Assembly (NCBI RefSeq): GCF_016863435.1
Contig: NZ_BOOW01000027.1
Span: forward strand, 62,001 to 126,000
Direction of reading: 5' to 3'
Origin: Sinosporangium siamense
GTDB lineage: Bacteria; Actinomycetota; Actinomycetes; Streptosporangiales; Streptosporangiaceae
DNA length: 64,000 bases
The translations under genes were made by a program, and so were the position numbers. Below, in pieces: positions 45,448-54,338 of this stretch. The first letter of the stretch is position 1; each line of letters begins with the position of its first letter. The notes under the pieces are model-generated. The model was given only the letters and a program-made list of their open reading frames with translations, was not told the origin of the DNA and did not search any database.

Positions 45448-48270
45448 ATGACCACAATCGGGGTTGACGTTGGTGGAACGTTCACCGACCTGGTGTCGTT
45501 CGACACCACCACCAAGAAGATCACCGTCGCCAAGCATCCCACCACCCCCGCCGCGCCCGAGCGCGGCGTGCTCGCCGCCGTGGACGCGGCCGTGGGCGCT
45601 GCCGGGCTCGCCCGGTGCGAATACTTCGTCCACGGCACCACCGTGGGCCTGAACGCCCTCCTGGAGCGCCGCGGGGCCGCGGTCGGCCTCATCACCACCG
45701 AAGGGTTCCGCGACGTCCTGGAGATCAGACGTGGCGACCGCGACGACCCCTACGACCTCTTCTGGACACCCCCGCCGCCCCTGGTCCCGCGCAGACTCCG
45801 GCAGGAGGTCGCCGAGCGCGTCGCCGCGGACGGCTCCGTGGTGCGGCCCCTCGACCCCGCGGGCGTACGGCGGGCCGCGGCGGCCTTCGCCGCAGAAGGC
45901 GTCGGCACGGTGGCGGTCGTCCTCATCAACGCCTACGCCAACCCGGCCCACGAACACGCCGTCCTCGCGGCTCTCCGCTCGTCCGGCTTCACCGGGGAGG
46001 TGTCGCTGTCACACGAGGTGTCGGGCGAGTACCGCGAGTACGAACGCACCACGACCACGGTCGTCGACGCCCTGGTACGCCACCGCATGGGCCCCTACCT
46101 CCACAACCTCGACCACGAACTCCGCACCCGGGGCTTCACCGGAAAACTCCTCGTCACCCGCTCGGGCGGTGGCGCCCTCACCCTGGAGGAGGCGGCCAAG
46201 CGGCCTTTCGAAACCATCCTTTCCGGCCCTGTCGCCGGCGCCACCGCCACCGCCCACCTGGCCCACACCCTTGGCCTGGTGCCGGCCCCGGCCGGCTCTG
46301 TCGCCGAGCCGCTCCTGCCTCTTGAGGGAGCGAGCCGGGCCGAGGCATCAGGTGTTGTCACGGCCGGTGTGAGGGCCGGTGTGACAGCCGGTTCGACGGC
46401 CGTCGTGACGGATCCGGCCGGGTCGTCTGGGTTGACGTCCGGCGGTGTCGGCGGCACGCCCGGTTCTGCGGACTCTTCGGTCGCCGGAGCCGACGCCGTG
46501 CCGCCGCCCGGCGGCTGCCGGAGCGGCGTGCCGGGGGTCGCGGCGGGTCCGGCGGAGCCGTCCGGCCGGGCAGCTGCCGGTGGGGGTGCCGGGCCGCTCG
46601 GCTCGGCTCTTGCGGCTCAGCCGCTGAGGGATGTGGCCGCGGGTCAGGGTGAGGCGTTGGGGGCGTTCTCGGTCCCTCATGGCGAGTTGCCGGGGGCGAT
46701 GTCCGCTGTCGGCGGTCAGCCCGGGGTGGCCGCTGGGGTTGGGCGGGTTTGGTCGGTGGGGGAGGCTCTGGGGCTTAGTGCGGCGATTGCGGCTGATGTC
46801 GGGGGCACGAGTTTTGATACGGCGCTGATTGAGGACGGCAGGTTGCCGTTGCTCTTTCAGGGGCAGGTGACGGGGCTGCCGTTGCAGTGCCCGTGGGTTG
46901 ATGTCAGGTCCGTGGGGGCGGGGGGTGGATCGGTCGCCTATGTCGACGTGGGCGGGCTGTTGCGGGTCGGGCCGCGCAGTGCGGGGGCCGTGCCCGGTCC
47001 CGCCTGTTATCGGCGTGGCGGCGGCGAGCCGACCGTCACCGACGCCGCCCTCCACCTCGGGCTGATCCTGCCGGGGCACCTCGCGGGCGGTGTCGATCTG
47101 GCTCCCGGGCTCGCAGAGGCCGCCCTGGCGCCTCTGGCGGCGCCGGCGGGGCTCCCGGGCACCGACGCGGTGGCCGAGGGTGTGCTGCGCATCGCGGCGG
47201 CTCACATGGCGCAAGCCGTACGCGGGGTCACGGTGGAGCGCGGGGTGGACCCGCGGCGGGCCGCGCTCGTGGCCTTCGGGGGCGCGGGGCCGCTGTTCGG
47301 CTGCCTGCTGGCCGACGAGCTCGGGCTGAGCGCCGTCGTCGTCCCGCCCAACGCGGGCAACTTCTCGGCCGCCGGGCTCATCCAGGCCGACCTGGTCCGC
47401 AGCACGGCCCGCACCCTGCTGCGGCCCCTGTCGGACCCCACCCTCAAGGAGGCCCTCGACCTCGCAGAGACGCTCCTCACCCGCCTCACCGCGCCGTACG
47501 GCGAAGCCGCACAACCCGAGCAGGTGATATCCGTACTGCACGAGCCCGTGGACGGCCCTGGGGTGTCCACCGGGGGCGCCGGCCGCCGGAGCGGTCTGGC
47601 AGGGCCCCTGAGCGCCCGCACGGCGTCCGCCGAGCCCGTCGGTGGCCCAGAGGGGCATCCGCGCAGAGATGGTCGGGAGCGGCCCGTGAACGCCCCCTCG
47701 GCGCCGGGCGAGGCCGTCCGGCCTCTGAGGGAGCATCCGCCGTACGGCGAGGCCCTGCTTGACCGCCTGTGGCCCCGCACGGGGTCTGGCGAGGACCTTC
47801 GGAACTCGGGGGAGCATCCGCCGGCCGGCGAGGCCGTGCGGGAGGTCGATCTCGATCTGCGCCATCAAGGGCAGGAGCACACGCTCACGGTCCGGGTGGC
47901 GAAGGGAGAGAGCGCGGCGGAGGTGCGGGCCGCCTTCACGGGCGCCTACCGGCGTGCCTTCGGGCATGAACTGCCGGGTCCGCTGGAGATCGTGACCGTG
48001 CGGGCCACTCTGCGGGTGCCGCGGGCGCGGCACGGCGGACCGCTGCCCGCGCCTCCGGAGGCGGGTGAGGAGCGGGAGATCGACGTGTGGTCCTTCCGGC
48101 GGCGGGCCCGCGTCCGGACCCGGGCCGTGCCGAGGAGCGCGCTCACCGCCCCCGAGGCCGGCCCTCTCGTGGTGACAGAGCCCACCGCCACGACCTACGT
48201 GGACGAGGGCTTCGCCGTACGTCCTCACCCGAGCGGAGTGCTGTTGATCACCAGGGAGGAGACGACATGA
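45448..48270 (+). CDS. hyuA: Hydantoinase A/oxoprolinase subunit (HyuA) with two in-frame insertions
   Basis: This ATP-dependent hydantoinase/5-oxoprolinase alpha-type subunit starts TTIGVDVGGTFTDLVSFD and keeps FVHGTTVGLNALLERRG, SHEVSGEYREYERTTTTVVDA, IAADVGGTSFD and VAFGGAGPLFG. Usual length is about 670-690; here it is 940. The excess sits in two Gly/Ala/Pro-rich segments. One (about 46282-46758, 159 residues) falls between HLAHTLGL and SAAIAADVGG in the ATPase core. The other (about 47500-47840, 113 residues) falls before VDLDLRHQGQEHTLTV. The second contains GTACGGC repeat copies. It acts with the HyuB subunit that follows, its stop overlapping that start (ATGA). Whether the enlarged enzyme works is unknown. 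Confidence 0.9.
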   Translation: MTTIGVDVGGTFTDLVSFDTTTKKITVAKHPTTPAAPERGVLAAVDAAVGAAGLARCEYFVHGTTVGLNALLERRGAAVGLITTEGFRDVLEIRRGDRDDPYDLFWTPPPPLVPRRLRQEVAERVAADGSVVRPLDPAGVRRAAAAFAAEGVGTVAVVLINAYANPAHEHAVLAALRSSGFTGEVSLSHEVSGEYREYERTTTTVVDALVRHRMGPYLHNLDHELRTRGFTGKLLVTRSGGGALTLEEAAKRPFETILSGPVAGATATAHLAHTLGLVPAPAGSVAEPLLPLEGASRAEASGVVTAGVRAGVTAGSTAVVTDPAGSSGLTSGGVGGTPGSADSSVAGADAVPPPGGCRSGVPGVAAGPAEPSGRAAAGGGAGPLGSALAAQPLRDVAAGQGEALGAFSVPHGELPGAMSAVGGQPGVAAGVGRVWSVGEALGLSAAIAADVGGTSFDTALIEDGRLPLLFQGQVTGLPLQCPWVDVRSVGAGGGSVAYVDVGGLLRVGPRSAGAVPGPACYRRGGGEPTVTDAALHLGLILPGHLAGGVDLAPGLAEAALAPLAAPAGLPGTDAVAEGVLRIAAAHMAQAVRGVTVERGVDPRRAALVAFGGAGPLFGCLLADELGLSAVVVPPNAGNFSAAGLIQADLVRSTARTLLRPLSDPTLKEALDLAETLLTRLTAPYGEAAQPEQVISVLHEPVDGPGVSTGGAGRRSGLAGPLSARTASAEPVGGPEGHPRRDGRERPVNAPSAPGEAVRPLREHPPYGEALLDRLWPRTGSGEDLRNSGEHPPAGEAVREVDLDLRHQGQEHTLTVRVAKGESAAEVRAAFTGAYRRAFGHELPGPLEIVTVRATLRVPRARHGGPLPAPPEAGEEREIDVWSFRRRARVRTRAVPRSALTAPEAGPLVVTEPTATTYVDEGFAVRPHPSGVLLITREETT
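46282..46758 (+). repeat. Low-complexity in-frame insertion 1 in hyuA
   Basis: About 477 bases encode Gly/Ala/Ser/Val/Pro-rich sequence with short internal repetitions (VTAGVRAGVTAG). It is flanked by LGL on both sides (HTLGL and EALGL). Codon use has more T and G in third position than the surrounding hyuA sequence. Confidence 0.6.
47500..47840 (+). repeat. In-frame insertion 2 in hyuA built from GTACGGC-type repeats
   Basis: Repeated (P)YGEA/xGEA units occur at about 47500, 47741 and 47826. The DNA around the middle copy, CCGTACGGCGAGGCCCTGCT followed by TGACCGC, parallels the intergenic array units near 50.05-50.2 kb. EHPPYGEA and EHPPAGEA recur about 84 bases apart. Confidence 0.6.
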
Positions 48271-49973
48271 CGCGGACCGTCAGAACGGTCTTCGCCGCCG
48301 CGGACCCGGGGCGGGGCGCCGGGGCGGATCCGATCACCACCGAGATCGTGCGGCAGGGCCTCAACGCCGCCGCCGACCACATGAAGCGGGCCGTCGTCCG
48401 CACCGCCTTCTCCCCGATCATCTACGAGGCGCTGGACTTCGCGGTGGCGTTCTACGACGCCGACATGTGCATGCTGGCCCAGGCGCCCACTCTGCCGGCA
48501 TTCATGGGCACTCTGGGCTTCTGCGTGCGGGCCGCCGTCGAGGGGGTGGGCGGCCCCGCCGCGCTGAATCCGGGGGACGTGATCCTCTACAACGACCCTT
48601 ACGGCACGGGCTCGCACCCGCAGGACGCCGCCATGGTCGTGCCGGTCTTCGTGGACGGCACCCTGACGGCCTATTCCGCGATCAAGGCCCACTGGCTAGA
48701 CATAGGCGGCAAAGACCCCTATTGCACCGACACCCTCGACGTCTACCAGGAGGGCACGATCTTCCCCGGCGTCAAACTGTACGACGCCGGCCGCCTCGTC
48801 ACCGACATCCACCGCATGATCCTCGCCAACAGCCGCATGGCGGACGCGGTCGCCGGCGACATCGACGCGATGGTCGCCGGCGCCAGGGCCGGAGGGGAGG
48901 CCCTGGCCGCACTCGTCGAGAGGTACGGCAGAGCCGAGTTCGACACCTGCGTCGCCCGCATGTACTCCCACGGCGAGGCACTCGTCCGCGCCTTCCTCGC
49001 GGCTCTCCCCGACGGGGAGTACACCGCGAGCGGCACGATCGACTCCGACGGCGTCGGCGGCGTGCCCGTGCCCTTCGGGGTGAGGGTGACGGTCGAAGGC
49101 TCACGCGTCGAGATCGACCTCACCGGCTGCCCCGATCAGACTCCCGGGCCGATCAACTGCCCGCTGCCCTCCACGGTGGCCGCCTGCCGCCTCGCCGTGG
49201 CGTTCCTCGCGGGGGCGGGGGAGCAGCCCAACGAGGGCCACTTCCGGCCGCTCGAAATCCTCACCCGCGAAGGATCGCTGTTCCACCCCGTGCGGCCCGC
49301 CCCCTGCTTCATGTACGGCATCCCGGCCGACCACCTCATCGAACTCGTGCTCGACGCCCTCGCCGAGGTGGTGCCGGACGTGCCCGCGGCCAGCGGCGGC
49401 GACATCAACGCGCTGGTGTGGTGGGGGCGGCGCGAGGCCGGCGAACCCTGGGCCGACGGCGCGCCCCACCCCGTCGGGCAGGGGGCGTCGCGGCACGGCG
49501 ACGGGGCCGCGGCGCTCATGTACCTGTCGCAGTCGGCCACCCGCCTCACCCCCGCCGAGGTCTGGGAGGCACGCAATCCCTGGCGCGTCGAACGGCTCGC
49601 CCTGGCCGCAGACTCCGGCGGACCCGGGAGGTTCCGGGGCGGGCTCGGGCTCGATCTCTCGGTGCGCTGCCTGGAAGATCAGCACCTCACGAGCGCTCTG
49701 GCCCGCACCGCCACCGCCCCATGGGGGAGGGACGGAGGGCTTCCGGGCCGCCCGAACCGGCTCGTCGTCGAGCACCCCGGCGGCCGAATCGAGGAATGTG
49801 CTCTGCGAACCCGCATTCCCTTGGCCAAGGGTGCCGTCGTACACTTGCGGACCGGCTCAGGTGGCGGATACGGCCATCCGGGCCGGCGAGACCCCGAAGC
49901 GGTCCGCACCGACCTGCGCGAGGGCTACATCACCGAGGAGCATGCGCGTCGCCATTACCCGCACGCGCTCTGA
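48267..49973 (+). CDS. hyuB: Hydantoinase B/oxoprolinase beta subunit (HyuB)
   Basis: This 568-residue HyuB-type partner begins after a 20-residue leader with DPITTEIVRQGLNAAADHMK. The conserved EALDFAVAFYDADM, NDPYGTGSHPQDAAMVVPVF, IDLTGCPDQTPGPINCPL and the Gly-rich end LRTGSGGGYGHPGRRDP follow. With HyuA it cleaves a cyclic amide such as a hydantoin or 5-oxoproline using ATP. The ATG at 48267 overlaps the hyuA stop. The array of short repeats lies directly after its stop. Confidence 0.93.
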   Translation: MTRTVRTVFAAADPGRGAGADPITTEIVRQGLNAAADHMKRAVVRTAFSPIIYEALDFAVAFYDADMCMLAQAPTLPAFMGTLGFCVRAAVEGVGGPAALNPGDVILYNDPYGTGSHPQDAAMVVPVFVDGTLTAYSAIKAHWLDIGGKDPYCTDTLDVYQEGTIFPGVKLYDAGRLVTDIHRMILANSRMADAVAGDIDAMVAGARAGGEALAALVERYGRAEFDTCVARMYSHGEALVRAFLAALPDGEYTASGTIDSDGVGGVPVPFGVRVTVEGSRVEIDLTGCPDQTPGPINCPLPSTVAACRLAVAFLAGAGEQPNEGHFRPLEILTREGSLFHPVRPAPCFMYGIPADHLIELVLDALAEVVPDVPAASGGDINALVWWGRREAGEPWADGAPHPVGQGASRHGDGAAALMYLSQSATRLTPAEVWEARNPWRVERLALAADSGGPGRFRGGLGLDLSVRCLEDQHLTSALARTATAPWGRDGGLPGRPNRLVVEHPGGRIEECALRTRIPLAKGAVVHLRTGSGGGYGHPGRRDPEAVRTDLREGYITEEHARRHYPHAL

Positions 49974-50046
49974 ACCCTCCCGGGGGCCGCACTGTGGCGG
50001 GGCGGCCCCCGGGGGGCTCGCCCGTGCCCGCCCCGCGAGGGCCGGG

Positions 50047-50260
50047 CACGGCGAAGCCCTCTTGACTGCGGCGTCCCCTGGGCGGGGGCCGTACGGCGAA
50101 GTCTTCTCGACCACCGGCGGGCGGTACGGCGGAAGCCCTCTTGACTGCGGCGTCCCCTGGGCGGGGGCCGTACGGCGAAGCCTTCTTGACCGCGGCGTCC
50201 CCTGGGCGGGGCCGTGCGGCGGAGCCTTCTTGACGCCGGCGGGCGGTACGGCGAAGCCGT
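50047..50260. repeat. Tandem array of GTACGGC-headed units
   Basis: Six heads, GCACGGCGAAGCC, GTACGGCGAAGTC, GTACGGCGGAAGCC, GTACGGCGAAGCC, GTGCGGCGGAGCC and GTACGGCGAAGCC, start at about 50047, 50091, 50124, 50170, 50214 and 50247. Unit lengths are about 44, 33, 46, 44 and 33. The longer units share GCGGCGTCCCCTGGGCGGGG; the shorter carry CCGGCGGGCG. It fills most of the 323-base gap between convergent hyuB and the DUF3866 gene. Confidence 0.85.
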
Positions 50261-50296
50261 CGCCTGGGCGGAAGCGTCTCAGGCCGGCGGTGTGAT

Positions 50297-51364
50297 TCAG
50301 TCCAGCAGTGTGGCGGTGTGCCGGCCCGCGGCGGCGGCGGCCAGGAAGGAGGCGAGGTCCTGGTCCAGCCCTCGCCCCATCGTGGACAACCGCACCGGAC
50401 TCGCCTCAAGGGCCTCGCGCAGGCCGCCGACGGGCACCTCGACGAGCTCGTGGCGCTCGGCGAGGGGTGCGGCCTCGGCGCGGACGCGCTTGCCGAAGTC
50501 GCCGTCTAGCAGGGGCACCACCACCTGGGCGCGGGCCAGCGCGACGCGGCCGTAGGCGGTCAGGGAGTGGTGGGACACCCCGATGTGCCGCTCGCGCAGA
50601 TCGCCCTCGCTGACGCGCAGGGAGGCCACGGGACGGCCGCCGAGCACGGCGGCGGCGTTGACGGCCTCACCCGCCGACACCCCGGAGAAGCCCCACCGCG
50701 TGCCGGTGCCGAGGTTGCCGGGCCCCTGGGCCACGATCGCCGCGTCGGCCCCGAGCACGTGCCGGGCGGCGAGGAGCCCGGTGTGCAGGGTGACGGTCTC
50801 CAGGTCGCCGCCGAACGCCTGCCCGGTGGTCACCACCCCGCAGAGCCAGCCGAGCTCGCGCAGCCTGGCCGCCGACATCGAGAACCACGCGGGCAGGGCG
50901 CCGCCGTCGGGCACCACATAGGCCACGCGGGTGCCGGGGCGGTCGGCCCGCAGCCCGCACAGGACGGCGGGCAGGGCCGAGTGCAGGTCGGCGACCACGA
51001 CCGGCATGCCGGTCAGGGAGTCGGCCTCGCGGAGTGTCTCGTGGTGGGGCGACCCCTGCTCGTCGGCACCGAGCACGGTCGCCTGCAATGGGGTGTAACG
51101 TGCTTTGACGAGGTGCCCGGGACCGGTCGGATCCCCGGGCAGCCGGTCGGGGATCGCCACCACCATGGCATAGCCGCCGGTGCCGAGACCCATCGCCAGC
51201 GCGGTGGTGTTGAGGAGCACCTCGTCACCCGGCTCGGGCCGACCCACCAGCGGCGGATAGGCCAGTGCCCGGCATCCTCCCTCCGGGAGGGCGACGTCCA
51301 GTTCCACCGCACCCGGCCACTCCCGCCGGATCCGCTCGACCGTTCCCTTGCGCCATCTGATCAC
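50297..51364 (-). CDS. DUF3866 family protein
   Basis: This 355-residue DUF3866-type protein starts IRWRKGTVERIRREWPGAVELDV and continues NTTALAMGLGTGGYAMVVA, VVADLHSALPAVLCGL and GPGNLGTGTRWGFSG. The function of the family is unknown. The conserved start dictates GTG 51364; the frame is open to 51502, but that part has no family resemblance. TACCCT lies 7 bases before the GTG and there is no ribosome site, so the mRNA is probably leaderless. It is divergent from pafB. Confidence 0.85.
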   Translation of the reverse strand: MIRWRKGTVERIRREWPGAVELDVALPEGGCRALAYPPLVGRPEPGDEVLLNTTALAMGLGTGGYAMVVAIPDRLPGDPTGPGHLVKARYTPLQATVLGADEQGSPHHETLREADSLTGMPVVVADLHSALPAVLCGLRADRPGTRVAYVVPDGGALPAWFSMSAARLRELGWLCGVVTTGQAFGGDLETVTLHTGLLAARHVLGADAAIVAQGPGNLGTGTRWGFSGVSAGEAVNAAAVLGGRPVASLRVSEGDLRERHIGVSHHSLTAYGRVALARAQVVVPLLDGDFGKRVRAEAAPLAERHELVEVPVGGLREALEASPVRLSTMGRGLDQDLASFLAAAAAGRHTATLLD

Positions 51365-51377
51365 GTGGGGAAGGGTA
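51365..51377 (-). promoter_or_regulatory. Leaderless -10 element of the DUF3866 gene
   Basis: TACCCT on the minus strand (51377 to 51372) is followed by 7 bases and the GTG at 51364. This is the same hexamer and spacing as upstream of trmI. Confidence 0.45.
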
Positions 51378-51461
51378 GCGTTCCCCGCCTCCCCGATGGC
51401 GGGAACCGACGCTGATCCGCCGGGTGCGCAGCACGATTGACAGCAAAAGGAGGACGGCCGG

Positions 51462-52454
51462 ATGTCGCGCCGCAAGACCGAGCGGTTGCTCAATCTCGTC
51501 ATCTGCCTGCTCGCGACACGAAGGCCGCTGTCGGCCGAGCAGATCCGCCACGCGGTGCCCGGCTACGACAGGGACGGCGACGAGGCGTTCCAGCGCATGT
51601 TCGAGCGGGACAAAAACGAGCTGCGTGAGATCGGCGTTCCCATCGAGGTGCACCGCGACCCGTGGGAGGAGGAGCCGGGCTACCGCATCGCCCCCGAGGC
51701 ATACGAGCTCCCCGAGATCACACTGGAGCCCGACGAGGCCGCGGTGCTGGGCCTGGCCGCCCGGGTGTGGCAGCGGGCCAGCCTCGCCGAGGCCGCGAGC
51801 GGTGCGCTGCTCAAGCTGCGGGCGGGCGGCGTGGCCACCGACGAGCCCGCGCTCGGCGGCGGCGGCGCGCTGGAGCTCCGCGTCGACACCCGCGACCCTG
51901 CCTTCCCCGCCTTCTGGGAGGCGGTCCGCGACCGGCGCGCGGTGCGTTTCGGCTACCGGGTCGCCGCGGGCGAGTCGGTGCTGACCCGCACGGTCGAGCC
52001 GTGGGGCGTGGTGTCCCGCCGCGGCAAGTGGTATCTCGCGGGGCACGACCGCGACCGCGACGCGCCGCGCGTGTTCCGCCTCAGCCGGGTCGTCGGCCAG
52101 GTCACCCCTCTCGGCCGCCCGGGGGCGGTCGTGGTGCCCGAGGGCGTCGACCTGCGGGCGATGGTCAGCCCATGGGACGAGTCCCCGAGTGAGCCGCCCG
52201 TGCGGCGCACCGCCACCCTGCGCGTGCGCAAGGGCACCTGCCAGGGGGTGCGGCAGATCGCCGCCGCCGTGCGCGAGGGCGACGGCGAGTGGGATGAGGC
52301 CGACCTGACCTTCATCGACCCGGCCCGCTTCGCGGTCTGGATGGCGAGCCTCGGCCCCGACGCGCAGGTCCTCGGCCCGCCCGACGCCCGCGACGCGGTG
52401 ATCGCCACCCTCAAGGGCGCATACGAGAGCAACGGCACGGAGGCCGGCAGATGA
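51462..52454 (+). CDS. pafB: WYL-domain transcriptional regulator PafB
   Basis: PafB, paired with PafC, activates the LexA-independent DNA-damage response in actinobacteria. The 330-residue protein has an N-terminal winged helix-turn-helix starting KTERLLNLVICLLATRRPLS. The WYL domain (about residues 150-230) carries VEPWGVVSRRGKWYLAGHD, then a WCX-type C-terminal domain. AAGGAGGAC lies just upstream of ATG 51462. Its stop overlaps the pafC start (ATGA at 52451-52454). Downstream genes follow mycobacterial order. Confidence 0.94.
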   Translation: MSRRKTERLLNLVICLLATRRPLSAEQIRHAVPGYDRDGDEAFQRMFERDKNELREIGVPIEVHRDPWEEEPGYRIAPEAYELPEITLEPDEAAVLGLAARVWQRASLAEAASGALLKLRAGGVATDEPALGGGGALELRVDTRDPAFPAFWEAVRDRRAVRFGYRVAAGESVLTRTVEPWGVVSRRGKWYLAGHDRDRDAPRVFRLSRVVGQVTPLGRPGAVVVPEGVDLRAMVSPWDESPSEPPVRRTATLRVRKGTCQGVRQIAAAVREGDGEWDEADLTFIDPARFAVWMASLGPDAQVLGPPDARDAVIATLKGAYESNGTEAGR

Positions 52455-53425
52455 GCAGCACAGCGGACAGGTTGCCGAGGCTACTGGCGCTCGTGCCTTA
52501 CCTCATGTCCCACCAGGGGGCGCCGGTGGCCGAGGTGGCCGAGGTGTTCGGGCTCAGCGAGAAGCAGCTCATCGACGACCTGCAGCTCGTCTGGATGTGC
52601 GGACTGCCCGGTCACACCCCCGGCGATCTCATCGACGTGTCGTGGGACGGCGGCGAGATCCTCATCGAGAACGCCGAGACCATCGCGCGGCCCCTGCGCC
52701 TCGGCATCGACGAGGCCAGCGCCCTGCTCGTGGCGCTGCGGCTGATGAACGAGCTGCCGCTCGCCGAGCTGCCGGAGCCGGAGCAGCGCGACGCGCTCAC
52801 CCGCGTGATCGCCAAGCTTGAGCGCGCGGCGGGCGACGGCGCCGCGGCCGTCAGCAGCCAGGTCGCGGTCGAGGTCGACGCCGCCCCCGGCGCGCTCGCC
52901 ACCGTCAACGAGGCGCTGCGGCGCGGCAGGCGGCTGTCCCTGCGCTACTACGCGCCCGCCCGCGACCAGGTGACGAGCCGCGAGGTCGACCCGCTGCGGG
53001 TCGTCGTGGTCGACGGCCGCACCTATCTGTCGGGCTGGTGCTATCGCGCGGAGGCCGTGCGCCTCTTCCGGCTCGACCGGGTGCAGGACGCCACGGTGCT
53101 CGACGTGCCGGCGGCCCCGCCCGAGGGGGCCGAGCCGACCGACGTCACCCAGGGGGTCTTCCGCCCCTCGCCCACCGACGAGCTGGCCGAGCTGGAGCTC
53201 ACCCCCGCCGGGCGCTGGGTCGCGGAATATTACCCCTGCGAGAGCGTCGAGGAGCTGGGGGAGGGCCGCCTGCGGGTGACCCTGCGTGCCCGCGACACCG
53301 GCTGGATGGTGCGGCTGGCGCTGCGCCTCGGCGAGACGGGCCGCATCGTCGCCCCCGCCGCCCTGGCCGCGCGGGCCCGTGAGCAGGCCGGGGTCGCCCT
53401 CGCGCTCTACGATGATCGCCCATGA
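52451..53425 (+). CDS. pafC: WYL-domain transcriptional regulator PafC
   Basis: PafC is the partner subunit of PafB. The 324-residue protein has a winged helix (RLPRLLALVPYLMSHQGAP, EVAEVFGLSEKQLIDDLQLV), a WYL domain with VDPLRVVVVDGRTYLSGWCY (the WYL triplet replaced by YLSGW), and a WCX domain ending QAGVALALYDD. The start is coupled to pafB by ATGA. Its own stop overlaps the next small gene in the same way. Confidence 0.94.
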   Translation: MSSTADRLPRLLALVPYLMSHQGAPVAEVAEVFGLSEKQLIDDLQLVWMCGLPGHTPGDLIDVSWDGGEILIENAETIARPLRLGIDEASALLVALRLMNELPLAELPEPEQRDALTRVIAKLERAAGDGAAAVSSQVAVEVDAAPGALATVNEALRRGRRLSLRYYAPARDQVTSREVDPLRVVVVDGRTYLSGWCYRAEAVRLFRLDRVQDATVLDVPAAPPEGAEPTDVTQGVFRPSPTDELAELELTPAGRWVAEYYPCESVEELGEGRLRVTLRARDTGWMVRLALRLGETGRIVAPAALAARAREQAGVALALYDDRP

Positions 53426-53613
53426 CATGGATTCTCGTGGGCGCGGGGTTCTCCGGGCTGGTCGTGATCGCCGTCGCGGCGGTGCGGGTCCAGGCCGCTG
53501 TCGGCGCCCTCGCCAAGGAGATCGAGCGGTCCCGCGCGGTGCTGACGCCCAAGCGAGCCCACCTGGGGGATGAGATCCGCGCCGCCGGGAGCCGCACCCT
53601 CCCGGGGGAGTGA
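53422..53613 (+). CDS. Small membrane-anchored protein downstream of pafC
   Basis: This 63-residue protein has one N-terminal membrane span (about residues 3-22) and a short basic, helical cytoplasmic tail (VQAAVGALAKEIERSRAVLTPK). It starts at ATG 53422 overlapping the pafC stop (ATGA), so it is translated with pafBC. I do not know its role. The tight coupling and its position before tatA argue that it is a real gene. Confidence 0.75.
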   Translation: MTWILVGAGFSGLVVIAVAAVRVQAAVGALAKEIERSRAVLTPKRAHLGDEIRAAGSRTLPGE

Positions 53614-53629
53614 GGGCGAACATCTGGGG

Positions 53630-53663
53630 TCGGCCCGCCGAACGCGGGGGGACGGCGGGCCGA
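53630..53663 (+). terminator. Terminator after the pafBC operon
   Basis: A stem of 10-11 bp, CGGCCCGCCG (53631-53640) with CGGCGGGCCG (53653-53662), and a 12-base loop lies 17 bases after the last stop. The remaining bases to tatA (to 53961) hold its AT-richer promoter region, in which I cannot place a definite hexamer pair. Confidence 0.65.
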
Positions 53664-53961
53664 ACATCGAATCCTTGGGTGGGGCGCGGCTCGCGTGCCG
53701 GCTATTGCGGTCCGCGATCGACCGTGCGGGAGAACACCTCTGACCGGACGTTTGGCCTGATTACTGGACTAAACGGCGCGCTTGATCATGTCCCCCGCCG
53801 AGTGTATGTTCGATTAACCTGGCCGGGGGAAATGCACTGGGGTTTCTCCCACGGCGAAACGGCGGGGAATCACATGCTCGTTCGGGGTGGTGAGTCTTTG
53901 GACTTCTGCGCGTACGATCGGGGGAAAGACTCGCCTGCTGCTCGGACGATAAGGAAACATC

Positions 53962-54285
53962 ATGCCCGTCGGACCCACAGAGTTGATCATCATCGGGCTC
54001 ATCATTGTCCTGCTTTTCGGGGCGAAGCGGCTGCCCGACACCGCGCGCGCCATCGGCCGGTCCCTGCGCATCTTCAAGTCGGAGACGACCAAGCTGCGCG
54101 ACGACGAGGACTCCTCCAAGGCCGCGCCCGCCGCGCCCGCGCCGCCGGTCGCCGCCTCCGAGGCTCAGCCCATCACCGGCCAGGTGATGACCGAGGCCGA
54201 GCGCATCCGCCGGCTTGAGGAGGAGAACGCCCGCCTGCGCGCCTCGCAGAGCGCCGGTGTTCCGCATGACGCCCACCGCGGCTAG
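53962..54285 (+). CDS. tatA: Sec-independent translocase subunit TatA
   Basis: This 107-residue TatA has one N-terminal membrane helix ([22 protein letters not shown]), the family FGxKRLP hinge and an amphipathic helix ([15 protein letters not shown]). A Pro/Ala-rich linker and a C-terminal charged coiled helix ([18 protein letters not shown]) complete it. TatA multimers form the passage for folded proteins with twin-arginine signals. The ATG at 53962 has AAGGAA about ten bases upstream. tatC follows 53 bases later. Confidence 0.93.
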   Translation: MPVGPTELIIIGLIIVLLFGAKRLPDTARAIGRSLRIFKSETTKLRDDEDSSKAAPAAPAPPVAASEAQPITGQVMTEAERIRRLEEENARLRASQSAGVPHDAHRG

Positions 54286-54338
54286 GCCGCCCCGCACCAC
54301 AGCCCCTACAGTCGCACTCTCGCCGAATCAGGACACCG

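Noticed and set aside
46348-48228. 626-codon antisense frame over hyuA
   Set aside because: Shadow frame created by the low-complexity insertions and GC-rich codons.
50047-50260. CRISPR array
   Set aside because: Unit lengths alternate, the spacers are themselves repeats, and no cas genes are present.
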